Positions 18,618-26,935 are shown, counted from the stretch's first letter. The stretch is DNA of 64,000 nucleotides from Methanothrix thermoacetophila PT (GCF_000014945.1 NC_008553.1:868001-932000); one strand, 5' to 3'. A program made the numbers and translations. Notes: a model not told the origin generated them from the sequence alone.

Positions 18618-19892
18618 ATGGCAGATACAAAGCCTCACCTTAATCTGGCATTCATCGGACACGTTGACCATGGCAAGTCAACGCTTGTCGGAAGGATGAT
18701 GTATGAGATGGGGGCAATCGATGAGCACATCATCGAGCAGTACAGGAAGGAAGCTGCTGCGAAGGGCAAGGCGACATTCGAGTTCGCCTGGGTCATGGAC
18801 AGCCTGAAGGAGGAGCGCGAGAGGGGTGTGACGATCGATATCGCTCACCAGCGCTTCGATACCGACAAGTACTACTTCACAGTGGTCGACTGCCCCGGGC
18901 ACAGGGATTTCGTTAAGAACATGATCACAGGCGCCAGCCAGGCTGATGCGGCCGTGCTCGTTGTTGCTGCACCCGATGGCGTGATGGCCCAGACGAAGGA
19001 GCATGTCTTCCTCGCAAGGACGTTGGGTGTGAACCAGCTGATCGTGGCCATAAACAAGATGGACGCGACAGAGCCGCCATACGACGAGAAGAGATACAAC
19101 GAGGTAAAGGAGGAGGTCGGCAAGCTGCTGAGGATGGTCGGCTACAAGATCGATGAGGTCCCGTTCATACCCGTCTCCGCTTACAACGGTGATAATGTCG
19201 TAAAGCACAGCGATCGGACCAAGTGGTACACAGGACCGACCGTACTGGATGCGCTGAATGCGCTGAAGGAGCCTCAGAAGCCGGTGAACCTCCCGCTCCG
19301 CATACCTGTGCAGGATGTGTACTCGATCTCAGGCGTCGGCACAGTCCCTGTCGGACGTGTTGAGACCGGTGTGCTGAAGAAGGGTGATAAGGTCATATTC
19401 GAGCCTGCCCACGTCTCAGGCGAGGTCAAGTCCATAGAGATACACCACCAGGAGATCCCGGAGGCGTACCCCGGAGATAACATCGGATGGAACGTCAGGG
19501 GCATCGGCAAGAACGACATCAGGAGAGGAGATGTCTGCGGCCACGTAGACAATCCGCCGACAGTGGCGAAGGAGTTCACAGCCCAGATCGTTGTGCTGCA
19601 GCACCCGAGTGCTATCTCCGCTGGCTACACGCCTGTCTTCCACTGCCACACCGCGCAGGTGGCGTGCACGATAACAGAGATCAAGGCCAAGCTCGACCCC
19701 AGGACAGGCTCTGTCAAGGAGCAGAATCCGGCATTCATCAAGACTGGTGATGCTGCTATCATCTCTGTCAGGCCGACGAAGCCGATGGTAATCGAGAAGG
19801 TTAAGGAGATTCCACAGCTCGGCAGGTTCGCGATCAGGGATATGGGCATGACGATCGCCGCGGGGATGTGCCAGAACGTTACTCCAAGATAA
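18618..19892 (+). CDS. tuf: Elongation factor 1-alpha (aEF-1A)
   Basis: 424 residues, normal for archaea. GTPase motifs: [11 protein letters not shown] (G1), the GVTIDIAH segment (G2), [12 protein letters not shown] (G3), NKMD (G4); domain 2 starts near [20 protein letters not shown]. It delivers aminoacyl-tRNA to the ribosomal A site as a GTP complex. The start at 18618 is set by the ribosome site at 18603. It lies 67 bp after EF-2 and 15 bp before S10, and is probably cotranscribed with both; a TTTAAAG-type sequence near 18565 could add a second promoter. Its nucleotide exchange factor aEF-1beta is encoded at 37.7 kb. Confidence 0.97.
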   Translation: MADTKPHLNLAFIGHVDHGKSTLVGRMMYEMGAIDEHIIEQYRKEAAAKGKATFEFAWVMDSLKEERERGVTIDIAHQRFDTDKYYFTVVDCPGHRDFVKNMITGASQADAAVLVVAAPDGVMAQTKEHVFLARTLGVNQLIVAINKMDATEPPYDEKRYNEVKEEVGKLLRMVGYKIDEVPFIPVSAYNGDNVVKHSDRTKWYTGPTVLDALNALKEPQKPVNLPLRIPVQDVYSISGVGTVPVGRVETGVLKKGDKVIFEPAHVSGEVKSIEIHHQEIPEAYPGDNIGWNVRGIGKNDIRRGDVCGHVDNPPTVAKEFTAQIVVLQHPSAISAGYTPVFHCHTAQVACTITEIKAKLDPRTGSVKEQNPAFIKTGDAAIISVRPTKPMVIEKVKEIPQLGRFAIRDMGMTIAAGMCQNVTPR

Positions 19893-19907
19893 GACCGGTG
19901 TCTTAGC

Positions 19908-20216
19908 ATGCAAAAGGCGAGGATACGGCTATCTGGGACGAACCCCGCGACGCTTGATGAAATATGCAATCAGGTGCGCGGGATCGCCCAGAGGACTGGA
20001 GTACACATGGCGGGCCCGATTCCGCTGCCGACCAAGAGGCTGGTGGTTCCGTGCCGCAAGAGCCCTGATGGAGAGGGCTCTGCGACCTGGGATCACTGGG
20101 AGATGAGGGTTCACAAGCGCCTGATAGATCTGGACGCGGATGAGCGGGCCCTCAGGCAGCTCATGCGGATCCAGGTTCCCAAGAACGTGAACATCGAGAT
20201 AGTGCTCGAAAGTTAG
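19908..20216 (+). CDS. rps10: Small ribosomal subunit protein uS10
   Basis: 102 residues, matching archaeal/eukaryotic S10: [19 protein letters not shown] at the start, then [20 protein letters not shown] and the C-terminal [12 protein letters not shown]. The protein sits in the head of the 30S subunit. It follows EF-1alpha by 15 bp as in most archaea. The stop TAG at 20214-20216 is followed after only 2 bases by tRNA-Arg, so the tRNA is probably processed from the same transcript. Confidence 0.96.
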   Translation: MQKARIRLSGTNPATLDEICNQVRGIAQRTGVHMAGPIPLPTKRLVVPCRKSPDGEGSATWDHWEMRVHKRLIDLDADERALRQLMRIQVPKNVNIEIVLES

Positions 20217-20218
20217 CT

Positions 20219-20306
20219 GGACTCGTAGTATAGTCTGGATAGAACAGAGGCCTCCGGAGGTCTCCGGGGATAGCCTCAAACCCGGGTTCGAATCCCGGCG
20301 GGTCCG
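20219..20306 (+). tRNA. tRNA-Arg (CCG) with a 14-nt intron
   Basis: The acceptor GGACTCG pairs with CGGGTCC (20299-20305; discriminator G 20306) and the T arm CCGGGTTCGAATCCCGG is perfect. The anticodon stem GAGGC (20247-20251) pairs with GCCTC (20273-20277) only if 14 bases are removed, leaving loop C-T-CCG-G-A, anticodon CCG at 20254-20256. The intron 20258-20271 sits at the canonical 37/38 position. The precursor forms a bulge-helix-bulge: central helix CTCC/GGGG, 3-nt bulges GGA and ATA, and a tiny inner GG-TCT-CC hairpin. Mature length is 74. It starts 2 bp after the S10 stop. Confidence 0.88.
20258..20271 (+). other. tRNA-Arg intron (14 nt, BHB-spliced)
   Basis: AGGTCTCCGGGGAT. Cleavage after the second base of each 3-nt bulge (GG^A and AT^A) gives exactly this segment, as expected for the archaeal tRNA-splicing endonuclease. 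Removing it restores a 7-base anticodon loop with T33 and a purine at 37. Confidence 0.82.
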
Positions 20307-20342
20307 CTGCTTTAATTTTATTTTTGGTTATTTTTGGTTTGC

Positions 20343-20915
20343 ATGTGCGAGATAGTTCTTGTTGGCAGATCGAATGTGGGGAAGTCCACGCTCTTCAGAG
20401 CCCTGACCGGTGAGAGGGTTCCCATTGGAAGAAGACCGGGGGTGACATTTCGCCCATATTCTGTCAGAATCGGCAACCTGACGTATGTAGACATGCCAGG
20501 CTACGGGTTCATGAAATACCGAAGCTGGAGGGATCAGGAGCGCGTCAAGGATCTCATAGTGAGGTACCTCGAGGATCATGCTGACAGGATAATAACAGCA
20601 GTCCAGGTGACAGATGCTGCGTCGTTCCTGGAGATCGCGGAGAGGTGGGAGAGCAGGGGCGAGGTGCCTGTGGAGATCGAGATGTGGGAGTTTCTATGCG
20701 ATTTGAAGCTCAATCCGATACTCGCGGCGAACAAGATCGATCGGATAGCGAACAGAGAGCAGGTGCTGGACTGGATCGCGGAGCGTCTCGGCATGGAGCC
20801 GCCCTGGAGGCGATGGGAGGATCGCATAGCCCCGATATCTGCGAAGCGAGGCGAGATCGAACCGCTCAGAAATCTGATCAAATCACGGATAGAGATGGCT
20901 TCATCCTCGCCCTGA
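20343..20915 (+). CDS. engB: EngB/YihA-type GTP-binding protein
   Basis: 190 residues from ATG 20343. GTPase motifs: LVGRSNVGKST (G1, residues 6-16), PGVTFRP (G2), DMPGYGFM (G3), NKID (G4) and SAKRG (G5). The EngB (TrmE-Era-like) GTPases take part in ribosome assembly; archaeal members are less studied. The gene starts 36 bases after tRNA-Arg, following a T-rich stretch. The last codons (MASSSP, stop 20913-20915) run into the inverted IS605-type hairpin at 20905, so the present C-terminus may have been shaped by that insertion. Confidence 0.85.
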   Translation: MCEIVLVGRSNVGKSTLFRALTGERVPIGRRPGVTFRPYSVRIGNLTYVDMPGYGFMKYRSWRDQERVKDLIVRYLEDHADRIITAVQVTDAASFLEIAERWESRGEVPVEIEMWEFLCDLKLNPILAANKIDRIANREQVLDWIAERLGMEPPWRRWEDRIAPISAKRGEIEPLRNLIKSRIEMASSSP

Positions 20916-20939
20916 AGGGCGGGGCTTCCTGCGCTTCAA
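20905..20939 (-). mobile_element. IS200/IS605-type end hairpin, inverted copy
   Basis: The reverse strand reads TTGAAGCGCAGGAAGCCCCG followed by CCCTTCAGGGCGAGG, nearly the same as 11846-11878. In one frame this reads EAQEAPPFRAR. The hairpin overlaps the engB stop. No transposase is nearby, so this is either a fossil right end or a non-autonomous palindrome-associated element. Confidence 0.45.
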
Positions 20940-21183
20940 CTACTCGTCAAAGGTTTTTGCGATCTAGTTTATCCAGTATGCTTCTACTGACGCAAATTAT
21001 CAGATGCATAAGAGCGAATAACATCATTCTGAGTACTGAGAACTCTTGGGCATTACTGATCAACATAACCGAGCTCTGGGCCAGATTTTCGATGCAGTTT
21101 TGAAACAACCTCGTCGAAACCCTGCATGCTACTGAAGGAATGCTGCTTTTCTCTCCGGCGGTATGATAACATCCCATGGGGCA
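20940..21183. other. Intergenic region, possible degraded element
   Basis: No gene is supported. Positions ~21037-21105 resemble 51545-51615 (shared blocks CTGGGCATT and CTCTGGGCCAGATTT at similar spacing), which suggests a common decayed element or repeat. Confidence 0.3.
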
Positions 21184-21630
21184 CTACAGATCTATCCTGA
21201 CCCCAAAGAGGCGTTCGAACCTGTCGAGCTTGGCCCTGGCTCTGTAGAGGTTCTGGCGGACGTATGGCCTTCCCTCCTGAAATGCGATCATATCTCTTAT
21301 CTCAGCGGGTGTAAAGACCACCTCCAGGCGCTCCCGCGGCACCTCTGAAACCCTGAGAGAGGCTTTTGCAGGTGCATGCCCCTCAGCTTCGTCCACAACA
21401 AGCGGCTGGTCCTCTATCCATGACCAGTCCTCGCCGTAAACCATGAGCAATGCCCTGGAGCATCCAAGGCATCTGGCTGCGACCATCCATCTACCCGCGT
21501 GCTTGTAGTATCCGAGGCTCAGGAGATCTCCATCGCAGGCTGTGCAGATGCCCACGCGGTTCTGCTCTCTTGATACCGGAGATACTTTCGTGTCATCCAG
21601 CACGAGATCCGGGTCTCTGAAGAGAATCAA
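21184..21630 (-). CDS. Conserved zinc-ribbon-like protein in the dap operon
   Basis: 148 residues from a TTG at 21630 that overlaps the dapB stop (TTGA), so it is very likely the last gene of the S17e-dapA-dapB operon. It carries two Cys pairs, GICTACDGD (near residue 30) and ARCLGCSRA (near 55), likely one zinc ribbon, then a C-terminal helical part (FTPAEIRDMIAFQEGRPYV). I do not recognise a named family. Position suggests, but does not show, a role linked to lysine synthesis or translation. Longer starts are open but would read antisense into dapB. Confidence 0.6.
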   Translation of the reverse strand: MILFRDPDLVLDDTKVSPVSREQNRVGICTACDGDLLSLGYYKHAGRWMVAARCLGCSRALLMVYGEDWSWIEDQPLVVDEAEGHAPAKASLRVSEVPRERLEVVFTPAEIRDMIAFQEGRPYVRQNLYRARAKLDRFERLFGVRIDL

Positions 21631-22400
21631 CTCGAAGCCAACACCTCTTCCATGCTGTGGATCCCCGGAGGGGCCTTGACAACCCACCTTGCAGCTCTCA
21701 GAGCGCCTCTGGCGAAGGCGGACCTGCTATGCGCCTGGTGCTTGATCTCTATCCTCTCCCCAGGACCGGCAAAGAGCACGGTGTGATCCCCAACTATATC
21801 GCCAGCTCTGACCGCATGCACCCCTATCTCTCTTCCTCTTTCACACATTCCCTCTCTGCCGTGGCGGACATCCTCTATCCCGAGAGAGCGGCTGAGTATC
21901 TCAACAGTTCTCATCGCGGTCCCGCTGGGGGCGTCCTTCTTTTTGCGGTGGTGTGCCTCTATGACCTCAACATCATAATCGCTAAGAGATCTGGCAGCCA
22001 TCTCCACGAGCTTCCAGAAGACGTTGACTCCAAGGCTGAAGTTGGGTGAGATCACAGCAGCGATGCCCGCGCTTTTTATCATCTCCTCTATAATCGAGAG
22101 CTGTTCCTCAGAGAACCCAGTCGTGCCGACAACAAGAGCCACTCCTGTATCAGCAGCTGCATGGATGTTTTCCAGTGCTGCAGATGGCACTGTGAAGTCG
22201 ATCAGCACATCAGGGCGCGATTCTCTGAGAACCCTCTGCACATCCCTCGCATCTGATACGCATACATCTCCAAGAACCCGGTCACCTATACCGATGATGT
22301 CGATCGCAGCCACAAGCTTCAGATCAGGGGAACTCCTGATCTCATCGATTATCAGAGACCCCATCCTGCCCTTTGCCCCAGTCAAGGCAACATCTGTCAT
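21627..22400 (-). CDS. dapB: 4-hydroxy-tetrahydrodipicolinate reductase
   Basis: 257 residues, full length. N-terminal Rossmann motif VALTGAKGRMGSLI (residues 4-17), then the family motifs DFTVPSA, VVGTTGF, SPNFSLGVNVFWKL and the catalytic/substrate segment VEAHHRKKKDAPSGTAM, written here as EVIEAHHRKKKDAPSGTA. It reduces the DapA product with NAD(P)H in the diaminopimelate route to lysine. Its ATG overlaps the dapA stop (ATGA, 22397-22400), so the two are coupled. Confidence 0.95.
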   Translation of the reverse strand: MTDVALTGAKGRMGSLIIDEIRSSPDLKLVAAIDIIGIGDRVLGDVCVSDARDVQRVLRESRPDVLIDFTVPSAALENIHAAADTGVALVVGTTGFSEEQLSIIEEMIKSAGIAAVISPNFSLGVNVFWKLVEMAARSLSDYDVEVIEAHHRKKKDAPSGTAMRTVEILSRSLGIEDVRHGREGMCERGREIGVHAVRAGDIVGDHTVLFAGPGERIEIKHQAHSRSAFARGALRAARWVVKAPPGIHSMEEVLASS

Positions 22401-23284
22401 CTCATATCGCCCGTCAGATCTGACATCTTTGTAAGCACATCCCTGAGCTTCGCCTCGTTCTCATCAGACATCGGAGCCAGCGGGAGTCTGAGCGGACCGG
22501 CTGCCATCCCAAGCATGCGGTATGCGGTCTTTACAGGTATCGGGTTCGTCTCAAGGAACATCGCGCGTACGAGTGGAGCAAGCCTGTAGTGAAGTTCCTG
22601 CGCCCTTGTGATGTTCCCATCCAGAAACGCGTTGACCATCTCCACCGTAGCACGCGGGGCTACATTGGCAACAACAGAGACGACACCGGTTGCGCCAAGG
22701 GCCAGCATTGGCAGCGTGAGGTCATCGTCTCCGGAGAGCACTGCGAAGTTCTTATCTGCTGTGAGCTCTATTATCCTTGAAACCTGTGTCAGGCTTCCGC
22801 TGGCCTCCTTTATTGCAACGATATTGCTTATCTCGGATAGCCTGGCCACCACATCGGGACGGAGCTCAACGCCGGTCCTCTTCGGAACGTTGTAAAGAAC
22901 TATGGGGATATCAGAGGATTCTGCAACCTTCCTGAAATGCTCAAACAGACCCCTCTCATTCGGACGGTTGTAATATGGTGTTATAAGAAGAGCTGCATCT
23001 GCCCCGGCATCGGCGGCATGCCTTGTCAGCTCTATCGCCTCTGATGTGTTGTTGGAGCCTGTCCCTGCCACAACCGGCACATCTGAGCAGTCGACCACTA
23101 TCTCGACGACCTTCTTGTGCTCCTCGTGGCTCAGCGTCGCGGACTCGCCGGTGGTGCCGCAGGGTACCACGCCTGAGATGCCGGTCTTTGAGAGAACCTC
23201 TACGTTTCTTCGCAGTCCGTCCTCGTCCAGAGATCCATCGTCCTTAAAGGGGGTTATAATAGCGGGAAATACCCCTCTAAACAT
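22397..23284 (-). CDS. dapA: 4-hydroxy-tetrahydrodipicolinate synthase
   Basis: 295 residues with the start at ATG 23284 (MFRGVFPAIITPF). The class I aldolase residues are present: Thr pair in VPCGTTGES, Tyr in IVLYNVPKRTG and the Schiff-base Lys in VAIKEASGS. It condenses pyruvate with aspartate semialdehyde, the first committed step to diaminopimelate and lysine. The start overlaps the end of the S17e gene by 8 bp. A TTG three codons upstream is also possible. The homoserine dehydrogenase that uses the same substrate is encoded at 45 kb. Confidence 0.95.
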   Translation of the reverse strand: MFRGVFPAIITPFKDDGSLDEDGLRRNVEVLSKTGISGVVPCGTTGESATLSHEEHKKVVEIVVDCSDVPVVAGTGSNNTSEAIELTRHAADAGADAALLITPYYNRPNERGLFEHFRKVAESSDIPIVLYNVPKRTGVELRPDVVARLSEISNIVAIKEASGSLTQVSRIIELTADKNFAVLSGDDDLTLPMLALGATGVVSVVANVAPRATVEMVNAFLDGNITRAQELHYRLAPLVRAMFLETNPIPVKTAYRMLGMAAGPLRLPLAPMSDENEAKLRDVLTKMSDLTGDMR

Positions 23285-23495
23285 TGGACTCAACCCCTGC
23301 CCCCAGGGTCGCCCTCTGCTCCAGTATCCTCGTGATGTATCCAGCTATTCTGTTCCTTATCGCTTTGTTCCGCACATTTGTATAGGCTGAGACCTTCTCC
23401 TTGTTCATCTCAAAGTCAGTTGTGAATTCGCCCTCGTATGTGCTCAAGAGTTTTTTCGCGAAGTTCTTGATATAGCTCGGCTTTACACATCCCAT
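23277..23495 (-). CDS. rps17e: Small ribosomal subunit protein eS17
   Basis: 72 residues from the ATG at 23495 (MGCVKPSYIKNFAKKLL), with the family segments DFEMNKEKVSAY and RNKAIRNRIAGYITR. S17e occurs in archaea and eukaryotes only. An in-frame ATG at 23537 lies beside the probable TATA box, so the shorter start is preferred. The stop overlaps the dapA start, placing a ribosomal gene at the head of the lysine genes; this linkage is recurrent in methanogens as far as I recall. Confidence 0.92.
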   Translation of the reverse strand: MGCVKPSYIKNFAKKLLSTYEGEFTTDFEMNKEKVSAYTNVRNKAIRNRIAGYITRILEQRATLGAGVESNV

Positions 23496-23540
23496 CCAAC
23501 TCACTCCAGACAGCGGTCTTTCCCTAGTATGAGGCATTGA

Positions 23541-23549
23541 TTTATATCT
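23541..23549 (-). promoter_or_regulatory. Probable TATA box of rps17e-dapAB
   Basis: On the reverse strand AAGATATAAA lies ~45-55 bases before the S17e ATG at 23495, the right distance for a promoter with a ~25-base leader. Confidence 0.5.
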
Positions 23550-23553
23550 TCCT

Positions 23554-23591
23554 ATCGTTTCCAGACTGCTCTCGAGAGCCTAATCGCTACT
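23554..23591. repeat. Partial duplication of the thiDN 3' end
   Basis: This 38-bp stretch matches 23629-23665 inside the last codons of thiDN: 26 bp are identical (including the palindrome GCTCTCGAGAGC) and the next 11 differ at two or three positions. The copies are direct, 75 bp apart. It sits between thiDN and the S17e promoter. Confidence 0.7.
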
Positions 23592-23620
23592 GATGCTCGT
23601 GAGCGTACGTGATTCCGGCC

Positions 23621-24979
23621 CTAACGGCATCGTTTCCAGACTGCTCTCGAGAGCATGATCGCTACAGTGGCCACGGAAACGGCATCTCTGCCCAGAATGC
23701 GTATCATCGGCTCCTTTCCCATTCCTCCTCCGTCCCAGATGATATCAGGCACAGCGCCCAGCCGCTCTATCGCTCTTGCAGTCCCCCAACTCATGGTGCT
23801 CTCGCCTGGTGGCTCCTCCTCTCTGTCAAAGCTCGAGATCCTGAGACCCATGCGCGATGCCTCTGAAAGGAGGTTCTCATCCAGCCTGATGTTCATGGCA
23901 GCTCTGATCCCCATATCGAAACGCATCGCTGCGAGTATGATCCGCGCGATGTGCCTGCTTGCGCCGAACCTGATGCACCCGGAGACGTGAGATCTCCTGC
24001 CAGCTCTCACGATCCTGCCCTCAACAGCGGCAACATCTGCTCTTGACCGGGCACCGGGTATCGCCATTCCGATGTTCGATCCGACCTCGGGTATGAGCTC
24101 GGCGAACGTCTCCTCGTCTCTGAGCATGGAGACCGCATGGTCCAGAGAGGATATGACGCGAAACCTCTCCGCATCCTCTCTCAAACTTGCGGTTTGATCC
24201 ACAGGCGCTGCTCCGTGGCCGACGGGCCTGCTTCCCTCTATCGAGCGTGCTGCGAAGTTGTGCGCCTGCCTCACAGCATCATCCAGAGACATGCCCATTG
24301 ATAGGAGTGCTGTCAGCGCAGCTGAATAAGTGCAGCCGACACCATGGTTGCCGCCCTCCCTCCTCTTGCCAGATACACATGCAACTGCATCTTTTGTGAC
24401 GAGAAGATCCACGCACTCATCAGCCGGCATTCCAGCAGCCCTGCAGTCCAGATGCCCTCCGGTTATCACGACAGCTCTTGCGCCCATGTCCAGTATTCTC
24501 ATGGCAGCCTCTCTGGCGCTTTCCAGATCGACGACCTTCACGCCTGTGATCGCCTCCGCCTCGAAGATGTTCGGCGTGATCACAGATGCCACCGGTATCA
24601 GCTCATCTCTGAGCGTGAGAATAGCACCCTCTGCGATAAGCGATCCGCCGGCTTCCGCTGCGATTACAGGATCCACAACCACAGAACACCGCAGCTCTCT
24701 CAACCTCTCCGCGACCAGGGAAATCGCGTCGGGGGAGAAGAGCATTCCCGTCTTCGCCCAGGATATGTCGAAGTCCTCGACAAGTGCGTCCAGCTGGGAT
24801 GCGATCATTTCTGCTGGTATGGGAAACACCTCGCGAACGCCCAGAGTGTTCTGGGCGGTCACGGCGGTTATAACACTCAAACCATGGACCCCTAACGCTG
24901 CAAAGGTCTTCAGATCGGCCTGGATCCCGGCTCCACCTCCAGAGTCTGAGCCGCCTACTGTGAGAACAGATCTCTCCAT
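23621..24979 (-). CDS. thiDN: HMP/HMP-P kinase fused to ThiN-type thiamine-phosphate synthase
   Basis: 452 residues in two domains. Residues ~1-265 are ThiD (ribokinase fold): [20 protein letters not shown] at the N-terminus, [17 protein letters not shown] and the C-terminal [13 protein letters not shown] anion hole. Residues ~280-452 are ThiN ([41 protein letters not shown]), the archaeal replacement for ThiE. The fusion phosphorylates hydroxymethylpyrimidine and joins it with the thiazole phosphate. It ends 126 bp before the S17e start, with a short duplicate of its 3' end in that spacer, and starts 9 bp after the preceding TPR-like gene. Confidence 0.93.
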   Translation of the reverse strand: MERSVLTVGGSDSGGGAGIQADLKTFAALGVHGLSVITAVTAQNTLGVREVFPIPAEMIASQLDALVEDFDISWAKTGMLFSPDAISLVAERLRELRCSVVVDPVIAAEAGGSLIAEGAILTLRDELIPVASVITPNIFEAEAITGVKVVDLESAREAAMRILDMGARAVVITGGHLDCRAAGMPADECVDLLVTKDAVACVSGKRREGGNHGVGCTYSAALTALLSMGMSLDDAVRQAHNFAARSIEGSRPVGHGAAPVDQTASLREDAERFRVISSLDHAVSMLRDEETFAELIPEVGSNIGMAIPGARSRADVAAVEGRIVRAGRRSHVSGCIRFGASRHIARIILAAMRFDMGIRAAMNIRLDENLLSEASRMGLRISSFDREEEPPGESTMSWGTARAIERLGAVPDIIWDGGGMGKEPMIRILGRDAVSVATVAIMLSRAVWKRCR

Positions 24980-24988
24980 TGGTCGGGG

Positions 24989-25534
24989 CTAACGTCTCTT
25001 CTCCACCGCGCGAATCACATCTTCAGGCAGGCCGTACTTCCTTGCGAGCTTTATCGCCTTGGAGTACATCCCCGAGCTCACGTACATATCGAAAGCTGCC
25101 TGCGCTGCCTCCATCCTGAGCGTTATCGGAAGATCGAACTCCTCCGCGATCTTGGCGGCATTCTTTAACAGTCCGAAGTCCATGCTCTTCCTGAACGCCT
25201 TGGTTGCCGCATCCTGTACCATGTTCTTCGGCAGATCGAACTCCTTGGCGCATTTCGCAGCAGCCTTGTACTGCTCGCTGTCCATCTTTCTCTGGAAGGA
25301 TCTCGCTGCAGCCTCTTTGACGATCGTTGGGTCGAGACCGTATGTCTTGCCGAGCTCAGCAGCAACCGAATACTCGCCGATCTCAATGTTCTTCCTGAAG
25401 GCCGCCTCGACAGCATCCTGGAGCAAATCGTTCGGCAGAGAGTACTGCTCCTTGATCCTGGCAGCCTCCTTATAGCCACCACGAGCCATGCTCTCCTTGA
25501 AGAGCCTAATGGCCTCCTCGAAAGACTCAGCCAT
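24989..25534 (-). CDS. TPR-like helical repeat protein
   Basis: 181 residues built of about 4.5 repeats of 34 residues. The consensus is AAxxAxEFDLPxxxVxxAAxKAF, with a short RKxMDxGxYxK link; start points are near residues 20, 54, 88, 122 and 156. The 34-residue period and helix-turn-helix pattern point to a TPR-type solenoid, although the sequence is not a canonical TPR. A GAGAGGTGA ribosome site precedes the ATG and a TATA box lies at 25567-25576. thiDN follows 9 bp downstream, so the two may be cotranscribed. The function is unknown. Confidence 0.7.
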   Translation of the reverse strand: MAESFEEAIRLFKESMARGGYKEAARIKEQYSLPNDLLQDAVEAAFRKNIEIGEYSVAAELGKTYGLDPTIVKEAAARSFQRKMDSEQYKAAAKCAKEFDLPKNMVQDAATKAFRKSMDFGLLKNAAKIAEEFDLPITLRMEAAQAAFDMYVSSGMYSKAIKLARKYGLPEDVIRAVEKRR

Positions 25535-25566
25535 ATGTCACCTCTCTTAGGATATTCGCGTAATGA

Positions 25567-25576
25567 GTATAAAAAA
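25567..25576 (-). promoter_or_regulatory. Probable TATA box of the TPR-like gene and thiDN
   Basis: The reverse strand reads TTTTTTATAC 33-42 bases before the ATG at 25534, in otherwise GC-rich sequence, followed by a good ribosome site. Confidence 0.5.
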
Positions 25577-25593
25577 CATGTTGAATCTCTGGC

Positions 25594-26028
25594 TCAGAGC
25601 GAATCATCTCTCAGAGATGTCACGAACGCATACTGTGTTGTCGTCGGCAGCTTGCGCCTGAGCTCCCTCACGTCCGGGAGGTATATGACCATGCTCCTCC
25701 TGCCGATATCCCCTCGCTTGAGGTTGAGTATCTTCGATACCGCCTCTATCTCAGCCTCGCCCTGTATCCTCGCAGATCCGCTTCCCAGCTCCGGGGACAT
25801 CTCTATGAGAATTGGAAGCCGGATTCGCGACCACATGAATCTGGGGATCGATTTGGAGATGAGCTCGAGCTCGGGCTTGTCCATCACATAAAATGTGTTG
25901 TCCTTGCCCTTTATCCCTGGTCTCTCCTCCTCGAGCAGCTCGGCCAGCGTCTTCCTCTTCGGAGGAAGATGCTGGTTCATCGTCTGGATCGTCTTTATCA
26001 GTATCTTCCTGTCTGCCTGTGTGTACAT
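25594..26028 (-). CDS. DUF61 (UPF0216) family protein
   Basis: 144 residues matching the archaeal UPF0216/DUF61 family: MNQHLPPKRKTLAELLEEE near residue 17 followed by HxxD-like FYVMDKPELELI, LPILIEMSPELGSG and IYLPDVRELRRKLPTTTQYAF. The function is not known. It is intracellular by sequence. It lies 31 bp after the Nop5-like gene on the same strand and may be cotranscribed with it. Confidence 0.8.
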   Translation of the reverse strand: MYTQADRKILIKTIQTMNQHLPPKRKTLAELLEEERPGIKGKDNTFYVMDKPELELISKSIPRFMWSRIRLPILIEMSPELGSGSARIQGEAEIEAVSKILNLKRGDIGRRSMVIYLPDVRELRRKLPTTTQYAFVTSLRDDSL

Positions 26029-26059
26029 TTCCCTCGTGTTTTTCTCATGATGCCTTATA

Positions 26060-26896
26060 TTACTTGTCCTCTCTCCTGCTCTGCGTGGCCCTGTTTCTTA
26101 TCTGGCTCACCCGCTCGTTCAGCGCCTGTGCAATCCCCGGATCAAGGGTGCCTGAGTATAGGTCAATTCTCGCTGCAATGGCAAGCTTCGCTGCAAGCGC
26201 CCTCGCGATCCTGCCACGCAGTCTTTTAGGGGATGACTGGATCAGGGGGTGTCTGAATATGATCCCGTGCTTTGGCGATGGCGCTTTTCCTCTGAGGTGC
26301 CGGAAGAGAGACCTCTCAGCGCCGATGACCTGTATCGTGGATGCTGGAAGCATCGCGAGCTTCTCAAGGCCACCAGCCCTCGAGATCAGCCTGGCAGCCA
26401 GCACCGGCCCCAGGATCGCGGAGAGGTTCGGCGCGAGTTCCCTCGCTCTTGTCTCAAGAAGCTCTTCAAGATCTTCTCTGGCCCTGGTCAGCTCCAGGAG
26501 TGATCTCGCCACGAGGCCGATCCCCTCCCTTCCAGAGAGAGCCCTCGCCAGCTCCTCACCCCTGCACCTCATGCCGTAAAAGAGGGACCACTCGTAAAGC
26601 CGCTCCTCGATAAGGTTTATCGCCACGTTCAGATCGTCCAGAGACTCTACCATCTGAAGGAGATCCGACTGAGGTGTGCACATGCGCTCGAGCTGCCGCT
26701 TGACGAGAGAGATCGCGACATCCCTGAGACGCCGGTTGTAATCAACATCGTCAGCAGCGAAGCCCAGCTCAATCGCAGCGGCTCGTATATCGATCTGCGG
26801 CTCTGGGGATGCCTTCTCTGGGGATAGAAGACGCTCCAGGCTCTCTTCTTTGCTGTAAGCCCTCCTCTCAGATATGCTTCCGCACCAGATCTCCAT
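26060..26896 (-). CDS. nop5: Nop5/Nop56-type C/D box RNP core protein (short form)
   Basis: 278 residues from ATG 26896. The central coiled region (RLRDVAISLVKRQLERM) is followed by the Nop/NOSIC RNA-binding domain: APNLSAILGPVLAARLIS, AGGLEKLAMLPASTIQVIGA and RSLFRHLRGK, then PKHGIIFRHPLIQSSPKRLRG and AARIDLYSG. Nop5 bridges fibrillarin and L7Ae on box C/D guide RNAs for rRNA/tRNA 2'-O-methylation. Known archaeal Nop5 proteins are roughly 340-420 residues, so the N-terminal fibrillarin-binding domain looks reduced here. Fibrillarin, normally next to nop5, is not in the window. An ATG at 26917 is also in frame. Confidence 0.8.
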   Translation of the reverse strand: MEIWCGSISERRAYSKEESLERLLSPEKASPEPQIDIRAAAIELGFAADDVDYNRRLRDVAISLVKRQLERMCTPQSDLLQMVESLDDLNVAINLIEERLYEWSLFYGMRCRGEELARALSGREGIGLVARSLLELTRAREDLEELLETRARELAPNLSAILGPVLAARLISRAGGLEKLAMLPASTIQVIGAERSLFRHLRGKAPSPKHGIIFRHPLIQSSPKRLRGRIARALAAKLAIAARIDLYSGTLDPGIAQALNERVSQIRNRATQSRREDK

Positions 26897-26935
26897 GATG
26901 ACCTTCCTGCCCACCATGAAGGGCGGGCTTCCCGA

